From Pseudomonas capsici (GTDB lineage: Bacteria > Pseudomonadota > Gammaproteobacteria > Pseudomonadales > Pseudomonadaceae): a stretch of 52,780 nucleotides of DNA. Position numbers and translations under genes: made by a program. Location: contig NZ_JAFGZD010000030.1 of assembly GCF_017165765.1 (NCBI RefSeq), positions 1 through 52,780 on the forward strand, given 5' to 3'. Positions within the stretch are counted from its first letter, which is position 1, and the number at the start of each line of letters is the position of its first letter. Positions 1 through 8,511 of the stretch are shown piece after piece. Under the pieces are notes generated by a model. The model did not search any database. It was given only the letters and a program-made list of their open reading frames with translations, and was not told where the DNA came from.

Positions 1-1254
1 GGCAAACACCTGGCCAAGCGCGCCCTCGAGCGTCATCGCAGCGACTATCAACTGGCCGAAGGCAAAAGTGATCAACCCTTGCTGGTCAGCGGCCACTTCC
101 TGGCCCTGACCCAGCACCCCAAGGCCAAATGGAACGACCTGTGGCTGCTGACCGAAATCCTCCACGAAGGCAAACAGCCGCAAGTGCTGGAAGAGTCGGT
201 CACCAGCGACACCACCGCGCTCAAGGACGATTTCCACCAGGGCTATCGCAACCGCTTCAAGGCCACGCCCTGGGATGTGCCGAACCGCCCGCCGCTGCTG
301 CACCCCAAACCGCGCATCCTCGGCAGCCAGAGCGCCGTGGTCACCGGGCCGAAGGGCGAAGAAATCCACTGCGACCAGTACGGTCGGGTCAAGGTGCAGT
401 TCCACTGGGATCGTGAAGGCCAGGCCGACGACAAGACCAGTTGCTGGCTGCGCGTCTCGTCCGCCTGGGCCGGAGCCCAGTACGGCGGCATCGCCATCCC
501 GCGCATCGGCATGGAAGTGCTGGTGACCTTTCTGGAAGGCGACCCCGATCAACCGCTGATCAGCGGCTGCCTGTACCACAAGGAAAACGTCGTTCCCTAC
601 GAGCTGCCGGCCAACAAGACCCGCAGCACCTTCAAGACCCTGAGTTCACCGGGCGGTGGCGGTTACAACGAACTGCGCATCGAGGACAAGAAAGGTCAGG
701 AACAGATCTACCTCCACGCCCAGCGCGACTGGGACGAGAACATCGAGCACGACCAGAAGATCCGCGTCGGCAACGAACGCCACGACACCGTCGAGCAGAA
801 CAGCTACAGCGAGTTCAAGGCCGAGGAACATCGCACCACCTACGCCGACCGCAAGGTCGAAGCCCGGGCCGACGATCACCTGACTGTCGCGGCCAACCAG
901 CACGTCAAGATCGGCACGGGGCAGTTCATCGAAGCCGGGCAGGAAATTCACCTCGACAGCGGCATCAAGATCGTACTGGAGGCCGGTAGCGAACTGACCC
1001 TCAAGGCTGGCGGCAGCTTCATCAAGATCGATGCCAGTGGCGTGACAATCAGCGGCCCGGTGGTCAACGTCAATACGGGCGGCAGCCCGGGCATCGGGTC
1101 TGGCATAGCGGCTTTGCTGCCGGGTCTGTTGAAACAGGCGGATGCCGCCAGAGCCGGTGCAGTACTGACGCCAGCACAAATCAATACGCTTAAACGCAAC
1201 GCGCCGTTCTGTGAAGAATGCGAGAAGTGCAAGGACGGTGCCTGTGCAATCTGA
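1..1254 (+). CDS. vgrG: VgrG spike protein of a type VI secretion system (5' end outside window)
   Basis: This is the C-terminal part of a VgrG (TssI) trimeric spike; the frame is open from base 1, so the start lies outside the window. The visible part begins within the gp27/gp5-like region (residues around ERHRSDYQLAEG). It continues through the gp5 OB-fold (YGRVKVQFHWDREG, then WAGAQYGG and IPRIGMEVLVTFLEGDPDQP). A repetitive beta-helix needle with LHAQRDWDENIEHD follows, then LTVAANQHVKIGTG. The tail, after a Gly-rich linker, is Cys-rich (CEECEKCKDGAC), unusual for a VgrG and possibly an effector-docking or metal-binding tip. The next gene starts inside its 3' end, and VgrG, DUF4123 adaptor and Rhs form one transcription unit. 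The spike would carry the downstream Rhs toxin. Confidence 0.95.
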   Translation, partial: GKHLAKRALERHRSDYQLAEGKSDQPLLVSGHFLALTQHPKAKWNDLWLLTEILHEGKQPQVLEESVTSDTTALKDDFHQGYRNRFKATPWDVPNRPPLLHPKPRILGSQSAVVTGPKGEEIHCDQYGRVKVQFHWDREGQADDKTSCWLRVSSAWAGAQYGGIAIPRIGMEVLVTFLEGDPDQPLISGCLYHKENVVPYELPANKTRSTFKTLSSPGGGGYNELRIEDKKGQEQIYLHAQRDWDENIEHDQKIRVGNERHDTVEQNSYSEFKAEEHRTTYADRKVEARADDHLTVAANQHVKIGTGQFIEAGQEIHLDSGIKIVLEAGSELTLKAGGSFIKIDASGVTISGPVVNVNTGGSPGIGSGIAALLPGLLKQADAARAGAVLTPAQINTLKRNAPFCEECEKCKDGACAI

Positions 1255-1987
1255 TCCCTTGAGCCCAATGGCATGGCTGACACAACAGCCGCTGCAACAA
1301 GGCGAGCGCCTGTATCTGATCATCAGCGCAGCCAGCGATGCCGAACCTCTCAAAGCCTTCTACCAGCAAGGCCATGCACCGGAGCTGATCCCGATCTGGG
1401 GAGGCACGCCCTATGCCGACTGGCAGCCCGTGATGCCCTACCTTGCCGAGCTGAAACCCAACGCGGGCTTTATGCAATGGATCGCCGAAACCGATGCTCA
1501 GGATTGGGGCTGGCTCGCCGTGTCGCGCTCGGAGCCCAATACCGTGTTCGAACATCTGCGCAGTCTGACCCAAGTGAAAATGCCCGACGAGACCGAGGTG
1601 TTTTTCCGGTTCTGGGATGGGCGGCATATCTATCCGATTCTGAAAGGGCTGGGTGACTCGGCGGGTGAGCTGATGCCGATGTTCGAGCGCTACCTGATCA
1701 ATGGCCGCAGTCTGGAAGTCGGCCAGAGGTCGGTGCCCAAAGCGAAGGACTGGCCGTGGTGGGAAGTACCTCAGAAACTGCTGGATGGCCTGATGGCGGA
1801 AAACCCGTCCACCATCATCGACAACATGATGCAGTGGCTGCTGGATGAGCAGGCCGAGCTGTACTTCTCGTTCCCCGAATCCAACCTGCGAGAAAAGGTG
1901 GCGCGCTTCGTCAAACGCACGCCGCTCACGGAAGAAAACTTTACCGGGCTGTTGAAGGCCCATCTGGAAAACGAGGTGGCGGCATGA
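1244..1987 (+). CDS. DUF4123 family T6SS effector chaperone/adaptor
   Basis: DUF4123 proteins (Tap/TEC) load a specific effector onto its cognate VgrG. The protein has the family's N-terminal part (GERLYLIISAASDAEPL, then PELIPIWGGTPYADWQPVMPYL) and the conserved FFRFWDGRHIYPIL segment. Length (about 248 aa) is normal. The start is uncertain: GTG at 1244 has an AGGA about 8 bases upstream and overlaps the vgrG stop, a GTG at 1211 is also in frame, and the first ATG is at 1268. Its stop overlaps the rhs start as ATGA, so adaptor and effector should be translated together. Its position between vgrG and rhs indicates that it delivers the Rhs protein. Confidence 0.88.
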   Translation: MQSDPLSPMAWLTQQPLQQGERLYLIISAASDAEPLKAFYQQGHAPELIPIWGGTPYADWQPVMPYLAELKPNAGFMQWIAETDAQDWGWLAVSRSEPNTVFEHLRSLTQVKMPDETEVFFRFWDGRHIYPILKGLGDSAGELMPMFERYLINGRSLEVGQRSVPKAKDWPWWEVPQKLLDGLMAENPSTIIDNMMQWLLDEQAELYFSFPESNLREKVARFVKRTPLTEENFTGLLKAHLENEVAA

Positions 1988-4900
1988 GCGTTTTGATGGG
2001 CGGAATCACCGGAGCCCTCACGGCCAAACAGCCTGATGCTCAGGCCATCATCAACGACTTCAAGAAATGCCTGACCGATTATCGCGAGCATGCCGAAGCC
2101 TGGTATGGCGGCTTGCTGGATGCCGAACAGCAATTCAAGGTAGGCGACGAGGTCGGCACTGCGGACAAGGACATCAAACAGTCAAACACCCTGTATGCCA
2201 ACTGCCCGGCCAACGGCAAGCTCAAGCTTGTCCACAGCTTCGAGTCGGCGCGTTTTGTACCGATCGGCAATACGCCAGTGCGTCTGGTGCCCGTGGAAGA
2301 TGGAAGGGTCTACGGCAAAAACGAGGTCGGTCAGGCAATCGACCTGAAAATAGGTCCGAGCGGAATTCTGGAAGTCACGGGCCTCAAGCCGAATCAACAG
2401 TACGCAATTACCTTTTTCCCAAACCCTACCCGTGCGCAGATCGACAGCCTGTTCGCCTCCTATCAGGGCGTTATCGGTGACCTGAGCGGCTGGCTGCAAA
2501 CCGAATGGAGCACCGACTTCCTGCCGCTGTGGCAAGCGCATACCAACGCTTCGATGGGCGGCAGAGCCTTGCAGCAACTGGAGTCTGCCTGGAAAGGTTT
2601 TCTCAAGGCGATCATGGGCCTGTGGGGCGATATAAAGGGTCTGTACGACCTGGTCGCTCACCCTCGTGAGAACTACGAAAAGCTCAAGAAATTCTTCACC
2701 GAGGAAGAGATCAAGAAGATCTACAACGCCTCGAAAGAAGCGATTCAAACGGCGCTGCTGATTGCCAGCGATGAGCCGCTGATGTGGATCTACGTCGCAG
2801 CTATCGTTGCCTGGGTCAAGATGCTGCCGCCGCAGACCTGCACGGAAGTTCTTGCGGAACTGACCACCGAAGTGCTGCTGAACATCCTGATCGGTATCGT
2901 CCTCACCGGCGGTATCGGCCTGGCCGTGCGGGTCGGCGCCAAGGGGCTGAATGCTGCGAAAAACAGCGGCAAGGTCATGAAGTTGATCGAAGACTTCACC
3001 GCCATGCTGATGAAGATCAGCAAGAAGAATGCAACCGGGCATGCAGAAACCGCCAAACCGCTGCTGCTCAATGGCAATGCGCCGATGAACCCGGCACGCA
3101 AGGCCAGCGTTGAAATCGCCCCGCCCAAGCCGGCAGAAACGGCCGTCGCGCCGAAGAAAAAGCCGCCGGTCACAGGTGGTGCCGTCGAAACCGATGCGCA
3201 GATTCAGGCACGCGCCAAGAAAGAAAACGCAACGCGCATCGAACAGCAGGAAAAAGTCGACGACGCGGCCAAGCAGTCGAAAACCCCTGCCGACCAGCCC
3301 GCCCAGTGCGCCGACCGGACCTGCACCAACGGCGAACCGGTCTCGATGGTCACTGGCGAAGAATTGCTGACCCTGACCGATGGCGAACTCAGTGGTTTGC
3401 TGCCACTGGAATGGACACGTCTGTATCGCAGCAGTGCAGTCGAGATCGATAGCCGTCTCGGTTACGGCTGGAGCCATTCGCTGTCCCATCGTCTGCAACT
3501 GGACGACGAAGGCGTGCTCTGGACGGACAACGAAAATCGTCAGACACGTTTCCCGATGCCGACCGAGCAACGTCCGGCCATCACCAACAGCCTGGCCCAG
3601 GCCGCCATTTACTTGGGCGACGCCCCTGGCGAACTGATCCTCACCCAGGCCGGACCAAAAGCACGCTTCTATCACTTCCGGGCCGGTCGCCTGACCACCA
3701 TCAGTGACGCGTATGACAACCAGGTCCACATCAGCTACGACCTGGTAGACCGGATTCAGCGCATCGACAACGGTGCAGGTCGCGCCCTGCTCTTGCGCTA
3801 CGACGACCGCCATATAGTCGCGGTGGACCAGCAGCAACAACGCTCGGAGTTCGACGAGCGTGGCGAGCGCCAGAACCCGTGGCTGACGATCCAGACCCTC
3901 GTCACCTACAGCTACAACGCCCGGCACCAACTCGTCTCAGCCACCAATGCAGTCGGTGAAACCGAGTATTACCGCTACAACGACCAGCACGTCATTCTGG
4001 AGCGGCAACTGGCCGGGGGTGCCAGTTTCTTCTGGGAATGGGAGCGTGAAGGCAAGCTGTCGCGTTGCGTACGTCACTGGGCCAATTACTCACAACTCGA
4101 AGCACGTTATGAGTGGGATGACAAAGGAACGGTCAAAGTCCACAACGCCGACGGCAGCGCACAGGTTTACGTGCATGACGAAAATGCCCGTCTGATCAGC
4201 GAAACCACTCCCGATGGCGCAGAAACCCAAAAGGCCTATGACGATAAGGGCCGCCTGATTGCGGTAAAAGATCCGCTGGGGGCCATTACCGAGTATCAGT
4301 ACAACGACGCCGGGCGCCTGATCGCTGTGATCCCGCCGGAAGACGCGACGATCCGTTACAACTACTTCGACGGGCAACTGGTCGAAGTCCTGCGCGGTAA
4401 AGCCCGCTGGCAGTATGATCGCAACCAGCAAGGCGATATCACCCGGCAAATCGATCCACACGGCAACGAAACCCATTACCGCTACGACCGTCAGGGCCGC
4501 CTGCTGGAAATTCGTCATCCCGACGGCAGCCTTCATCAACTGGGCTGGAACGGTCTGGGTCAATTGCTGGAAGAGCGTTTGCCCGACGGCGGCCAACGCA
4601 AATACCGTTATGACGCACTGGGTCGGCAGATCACCCGTCAGGACGAAACCGGCTCCATCACCCATTACCAATGGGACGCTGCCAACCGCCTGGCACAGGT
4701 TACCTTGCCCGGCGGAGCGACCCGCGCCTTCACTTACAACCCGTATGGCCGCGTCACCGCCGAACGCGATGAACTGGGTCGCATCACGCGCTACGAATAC
4801 GCCGACAACCTGCATCTGGTCAGCCGCCGCATCAATCCGGACGGCAGCCAGTTGCGCTACCGCTACGACAACTCGCGGCTGTTGCTGACCGATATCGAGA

Positions 4901-6957
4901 ACGAACGCGGCGAGCACTATCAGCTCGACTACTACGCCAACGGCCTGATCCAGCAGGAAACCGGCTTCGACGGCCGCCGCACCGCTTACGAATACGACCT
5001 CAACGGCCAGTTGCTGAAGAAAACCGAATTCGGCGACGACGAAAGCGAGCTGGTGACCGAGTACCAGCGCGACGCCGCTGGCCGCCTGCTGGTCAAGACC
5101 CTGCCCGACGGGGAAGAGATTCACTACAGCTACGATGCGCTTGGTCGTCTGGTCAACGTCGACGACGGCCACTGGCCGCTGGCCTACGAATACGACCTGC
5201 AAGACCGCCTCATCACCGAACACCAGGGCTGGGGCACGCTGCGCTACGAATACGACAGCGTCGGCCAGCTCAAGCACTGTCGCCTGCCCGATGGCAGCAA
5301 GCTGGATTACCACCACCATCGTGGCGGGCAACTGAGCAGCATCGACCTCAACGGCTCGCGCCTGACCGCCCACCAGTTCAGCGGCGGTCGTGAACGCCAG
5401 CGCCAGCAGGGTCTGTTGCTCAGCCAGTATCAGTACGACGAACAAGGTCGCTTGCAGGCGCACAGTGTCAGCCAGCAAGACCGCAGCCTGTTCCAGCGCC
5501 GCTACGCCTACGATGCCAACGGCAACCTGGCGGGTATCGACGACAGCCGCAAGGGCAACCGCAGCTTCCATTACGACCCGCTGGACCGCCTGATCAACGT
5601 GCGCGGCGCGACCCCGGAAACCTTCGCCCACGACCCCGCCGGTAACCTGCTGGGCCAGGGCGACCTGCCCACCGCCAACCTGGCCAACGTCAAGGGCAAC
5701 CGCCTGCTGATGCAGGGCGACCGTCATTACGACTACGATGCCTACGGCAACCAGATTCGCGAACGGCGCGGTGCCGGGCAGAAACTCGTCACCGAATACC
5801 GCTACGACGCCCAGCACCGCCTGATCGGCGTCAGCCTGCCGGGCGGCAGTACCGCCACTTACAAATACGACGCCTTCGGTCGCCGCATCGCCAAGACCGT
5901 CGACGGCCACACCACCGAATTCCTCTGGCAAGGCGAACGCCTCGTCGCCGAAAGCGCCGAGAACCGCTACCGCAGCTACATCTATGAGCCCGGCAGCTTC
6001 CGCCCGCTGGCCATGCTCGATGGCGAAGGCCCGCGCAAAGCCACACCGTTCTACTACCAGCTCGACCACCTCGGCACCCCGCAGGAACTCACCGACTACA
6101 GCGGCGAGATCATGTGGTCCGCCAAATACCGCGCCTACGGCAACCTCGCGGCGCTGGACGTCGCAGAAATCGACAACCCGCTGAGGTTTCAGGGCCAGTA
6201 TTTCGATACGGAGACAGGGTTACACTACAACCGGCATCGCTACTACAATCCGGGGACTGGACGGTTCTTGACGCCCGACCCGATCAAGCTGGCGGGTGGG
6301 TTGAACAACTATCGGTATGTGCCTAACCCTACGGGGTGGGTGGATCCGTTGGGGTTGAGTGATAGCTGTCCAGGATCAGGAACCGCGCTACCCAACAACA
6401 CTGCGAATGCGACAAAACCTGATCGTATACCCATGACTCAAGATAAATATGATGAGATTATCAATCTTGAGAAAGGAAACAGGCCTGGTAATGTCCGTGA
6501 ATATTTACCAGATGAATATGTAAATCTACATGAGGAAGCTTTTAGAACACAGGGTAGCTCTTTCGTTGTTATTGATGACTGGATCGAACTTTCTAGTTAC
6601 CCAACCTTCCCACCAAGAAAATTTGTTGGTTTGCCGTCAGAAATGGACGCTGTAATTGCCAAATACAAGGCAAGCGGGGGGAATTGGCAGGTATTAAATA
6701 GAGAGCTAAATCTTGGATCTGGAAATCTTTCAGATAAAAGAATCTATCTCGTAAAAATCAAGCCTGGCGACCCCAGATTCAAATATGAGCTGCCGAATGG
6801 AAATGAGGCAGGCGCTTATCCTAAAGAATGGGTACCAGGAGGCGAGACCAAAAGTGGAACTAAAGAAGCGGCCTTGGTAGGGTCGGAAGAAATTAATCAC
6901 GGAAAAGATGTAAACAAGCTCCTAAGCCAATTTGATGAATGGGAACAACTTCAATGA
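1984..6957 (+). CDS. Rhs polymorphic toxin, T6SS effector (full length, expressed copy)
   Basis: This 1657-residue Rhs effector has no recognisable PAAR domain. Residues 1-260 are a unique N-terminal region that presumably binds the adaptor and VgrG. Two hydrophobic segments lie near residues 265-283 and 297-316. A DUF6531-type entry to the Rhs shell starts near residue 440 (NGEPVSMVTGEELLTLTDGE). Dozens of YD repeats follow (Y-x-Y-D-x-x-G-R-L pattern). The Rhs-associated core ends with PNPTGWVDPLGL at residue 1458, the usual autocleavage and swap point. The last 199 residues are an AT-rich toxin tip of no family I recognise, with NGNEAGAYPKEWVPGG and the end LLSQFDEWEQLQ. The shell should encapsulate the tip. 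The stop overlaps its immunity gene as ATGA. GC content falls sharply after the core, as expected for exchanged tips. Confidence 0.93.
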   Translation: MSVLMGGITGALTAKQPDAQAIINDFKKCLTDYREHAEAWYGGLLDAEQQFKVGDEVGTADKDIKQSNTLYANCPANGKLKLVHSFESARFVPIGNTPVRLVPVEDGRVYGKNEVGQAIDLKIGPSGILEVTGLKPNQQYAITFFPNPTRAQIDSLFASYQGVIGDLSGWLQTEWSTDFLPLWQAHTNASMGGRALQQLESAWKGFLKAIMGLWGDIKGLYDLVAHPRENYEKLKKFFTEEEIKKIYNASKEAIQTALLIASDEPLMWIYVAAIVAWVKMLPPQTCTEVLAELTTEVLLNILIGIVLTGGIGLAVRVGAKGLNAAKNSGKVMKLIEDFTAMLMKISKKNATGHAETAKPLLLNGNAPMNPARKASVEIAPPKPAETAVAPKKKPPVTGGAVETDAQIQARAKKENATRIEQQEKVDDAAKQSKTPADQPAQCADRTCTNGEPVSMVTGEELLTLTDGELSGLLPLEWTRLYRSSAVEIDSRLGYGWSHSLSHRLQLDDEGVLWTDNENRQTRFPMPTEQRPAITNSLAQAAIYLGDAPGELILTQAGPKARFYHFRAGRLTTISDAYDNQVHISYDLVDRIQRIDNGAGRALLLRYDDRHIVAVDQQQQRSEFDERGERQNPWLTIQTLVTYSYNARHQLVSATNAVGETEYYRYNDQHVILERQLAGGASFFWEWEREGKLSRCVRHWANYSQLEARYEWDDKGTVKVHNADGSAQVYVHDENARLISETTPDGAETQKAYDDKGRLIAVKDPLGAITEYQYNDAGRLIAVIPPEDATIRYNYFDGQLVEVLRGKARWQYDRNQQGDITRQIDPHGNETHYRYDRQGRLLEIRHPDGSLHQLGWNGLGQLLEERLPDGGQRKYRYDALGRQITRQDETGSITHYQWDAANRLAQVTLPGGATRAFTYNPYGRVTAERDELGRITRYEYADNLHLVSRRINPDGSQLRYRYDNSRLLLTDIENERGEHYQLDYYANGLIQQETGFDGRRTAYEYDLNGQLLKKTEFGDDESELVTEYQRDAAGRLLVKTLPDGEEIHYSYDALGRLVNVDDGHWPLAYEYDLQDRLITEHQGWGTLRYEYDSVGQLKHCRLPDGSKLDYHHHRGGQLSSIDLNGSRLTAHQFSGGRERQRQQGLLLSQYQYDEQGRLQAHSVSQQDRSLFQRRYAYDANGNLAGIDDSRKGNRSFHYDPLDRLINVRGATPETFAHDPAGNLLGQGDLPTANLANVKGNRLLMQGDRHYDYDAYGNQIRERRGAGQKLVTEYRYDAQHRLIGVSLPGGSTATYKYDAFGRRIAKTVDGHTTEFLWQGERLVAESAENRYRSYIYEPGSFRPLAMLDGEGPRKATPFYYQLDHLGTPQELTDYSGEIMWSAKYRAYGNLAALDVAEIDNPLRFQGQYFDTETGLHYNRHRYYNPGTGRFLTPDPIKLAGGLNNYRYVPNPTGWVDPLGLSDSCPGSGTALPNNTANATKPDRIPMTQDKYDEIINLEKGNRPGNVREYLPDEYVNLHEEAFRTQGSSFVVIDDWIELSSYPTFPPRKFVGLPSEMDAVIAKYKASGGNWQVLNRELNLGSGNLSDKRIYLVKIKPGDPRFKYELPNGNEAGAYPKEWVPGGETKSGTKEAALVGSEEINHGKDVNKLLSQFDEWEQLQ

Positions 6958-7430
6958 TTAGCAACTTTGAAAAAGCTTTAAAAAGAAATGAGTTTCCAGC
7001 ATACTTCAGAGGGAGCGGTATTTATTTCACAAGAGACCCTGACTGGGGGACACAACTTCATGCTATCAACTGGTCCGGCCTATGTGGCTTTTTAAAGTTA
7101 CAAAAAGATCCAACCACCCTGCTAAAAGACGCGTTTAAAAAATACGTGCTAAGCATTGAAGAAACGCCAGAAGAAGCAAGCGATCTATTGGAAAACATCA
7201 TCTGCTACTATCATATGAGAAAGAAAGTTTCAGAACTATCTGAAAATGGGTTCGACTTGATTCGTGATTTAGGAATTGAAGAGAAAAAAATTATCTCAAA
7301 CTTGATGAGACTGCTAAAGCAAGAAATTGGCAGATCTAACAACGCTCAGAAAATTGAAAACTACAACTTAAATATAAGCAAATTAATTAGGGATGGTGGC
7401 CCCAAAAATATAGAAAACCTAGAACTGTAG
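6954..7430 (+). CDS. Immunity protein for the Rhs toxin (family with four members in this window)
   Basis: This small acidic, cytosolic-looking protein is encoded directly after the toxin tip with an ATGA overlap, the standard position of a cognate immunity gene. An in-frame ATG at 6939 lies inside the toxin gene; 6954 is preferred because of the overlap and because the paralogues start at the same place (F-x-x-A/P-L). Conserved features are EFPAYFRGSGIYFTRDPDWG near the N-terminus, NW-x-GLC around residue 35 and a C-terminal IRDGGP. Three paralogues lie at 14243, 14744 and 15394; the one at 15394 is the closest by eye. The family is not one I can name. Base composition is AT-rich, unlike the rhs core. 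Confidence 0.8.
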   Translation: MISNFEKALKRNEFPAYFRGSGIYFTRDPDWGTQLHAINWSGLCGFLKLQKDPTTLLKDAFKKYVLSIEETPEEASDLLENIICYYHMRKKVSELSENGFDLIRDLGIEEKKIISNLMRLLKQEIGRSNNAQKIENYNLNISKLIRDGGPKNIENLEL

Positions 7431-7609
7431 ATGGTATTACACCGAGCACCGGCTGCTTTATAAACAACCGAATCAAGCATATATTTTGCCCCCCCCTTGT
7501 ATGTTTATCCACATACTTCAAAATAACATCTAAAAATAATTACCGAGTGGAATAACAAAGTGGATATGCAGTTTCTTGGCTTGCGAGTCGAACTAAGAAC
7601 CCTAGAGCC

Positions 7610-7843
7610 AGCTCAAAAAGCGTATCGACTTGGACAGCAAATACCAACTGGATACGCCTACTCTTCAATAGGTAATGAGCCCCGACTACTGTGAAAACGG
7701 GGATTTTCTTGGCTCTGGATTCAGCAAAGATTTTCGTTGGTTTTTTGATAATGACACTGTAGAAGTTGACAAAAATTCTTTACTGAATGCTATTGAGGGG
7801 TACTCGTACCACGTAGATATCATGTCGGACATGAAAGAAAAAT
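7610..7843 (+). pseudogene. Decayed Imm22-type immunity gene
   Basis: This stretch aligns along its length with the intact Imm22-like gene at 13661-14050. Shared segments include AGCTCAAAAA-GCGTATC, GGACAGCAAATACC, GATTTTCTTGG and GATATCATG. There is no usable start, the N-terminal frame is disrupted, and the matching region stops where the duplicated unit begins (about 7895). Part of it survives as an open frame reading ENGDFLGSGFSKDFRW. The intervening bases 7431-7609 hold no gene that I can support. The remnant implies that an Rhs tip of the same class as the one at 13159 once sat upstream and was replaced. Confidence 0.7.
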
Positions 7844-7943
7844 CACGTGTGGAGGGGTCCGACGAATGCCCATAAAGTTCCGCAAGAACTTGCGTGCGAG
7901 CAAGGCAGACCTCACTCGCACACTTGCATTGCTCACTCGAATA

Positions 7944-8156
7944 TCAACGCACCTCCACACGCTCCAACGACCGATCCAGCTCGGCTTTGGCCATGCCGAT
8001 CAGATGCACAACCGAGAAAGCCAGATCGCGTTTCGGGCCGTTGAGGGTATCTCCGCTTTCATAGGCTGTCGCGGCCGCACAGCGCAATAGCTCGCTCACA
8101 TGCAGCAATGACTCTTCAAGGGATTGAGGGGGTGGAGCTGGTGTTGAATTGATCAT
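7944..8156 (-). CDS. DUF6124/DUF3077-like small protein, copy 1
   Basis: This 70-residue protein (begins MINSTPAPPPQSLEESLLHV) resembles the C-terminal half of the small Pseudomonas DUF6124/DUF3077 proteins. Shared features are a helical E-x-LL-H-V-S-ELL segment and a terminal helix with LIGMAKAELDRSLERVEV. A longer frame runs upstream to 8291, but the ATG at 8156 follows GAGAG at a good distance and the upstream sequence looks like a structured leader. It faces away from the rhs genes and is nearly identical in the second unit, so it travels with the cassette. Function is unknown. Confidence 0.6.
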   Translation of the reverse strand: MINSTPAPPPQSLEESLLHVSELLRCAAATAYESGDTLNGPKRDLAFSVVHLIGMAKAELDRSLERVEVR

Positions 8157-8169
8157 GATGTTCTCTCTG

Positions 8170-8356
8170 AATTGGGGCCACCAGCATTCGCTGCTAAACA
8201 AATTAAAGGTGGCAGCTTTGACGCGGGTTAGCAGACCGGTAGAGAACACAAGACCCGGCGCATCCGAAGATGCCCCACGCAAAGCCGCCATAAACGGAGC
8301 TTGCGCTGTATGTGTTCTGAAACAGGCTGCTAAACCCGATCACTGATATTCAGTGA
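8170..8356 (-). promoter_or_regulatory. Structured leader of the DUF6124 gene, duplicated in unit 2
   Basis: Read on the minus strand, this leader contains a palindrome (TCACTGA-TAT-TCAGTGA, 8340-8356), a UUCG-type tetraloop hairpin (8257-8276) and a GCCACC/GGTGGC stem (8177-8182 with 8208-8213) enclosing a smaller hairpin. The same elements recur near 11644-11830 with few changes. It could be an untranslated leader, a small RNA or a terminator-antiterminator. No function can be assigned from sequence alone. Confidence 0.4.
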
Positions 8357-8511
8357 CCGACGCAGCCTAGAGGCCAGAATTCACATGCGCAAGGGCTCGG
8401 GATTCTCTCGGAAACTTCATGCAGAAGAAAGGGAAAAGGGTGTCGGATTAGGTGATAGGAGACAGGATTTTCGTTAGCGAACGTAAACAGGTTTGACGGT
8501 AGCCACACCTT

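Noticed and set aside
2182..3930. Minus-strand open frame of 582 codons in the 5' half of rhs
   Set aside because: It is antisense to the N-terminal and early shell region of rhs, with no start signal or recognisable domain.
4090..6069. Long minus-strand open frame (659 codons) across the rhs core
   Set aside because: It is the antisense shadow of the YD repeats, with Val/Ala-rich low-complexity translation. The same shadow reappears in both cassette copies (8350-9396 and 11824-12870).
7431..7609. Possible small gene between the immunity gene and the Imm22 remnant
   Set aside because: There is no frame with a ribosome site; the C-run and short frames look like decayed spacer.
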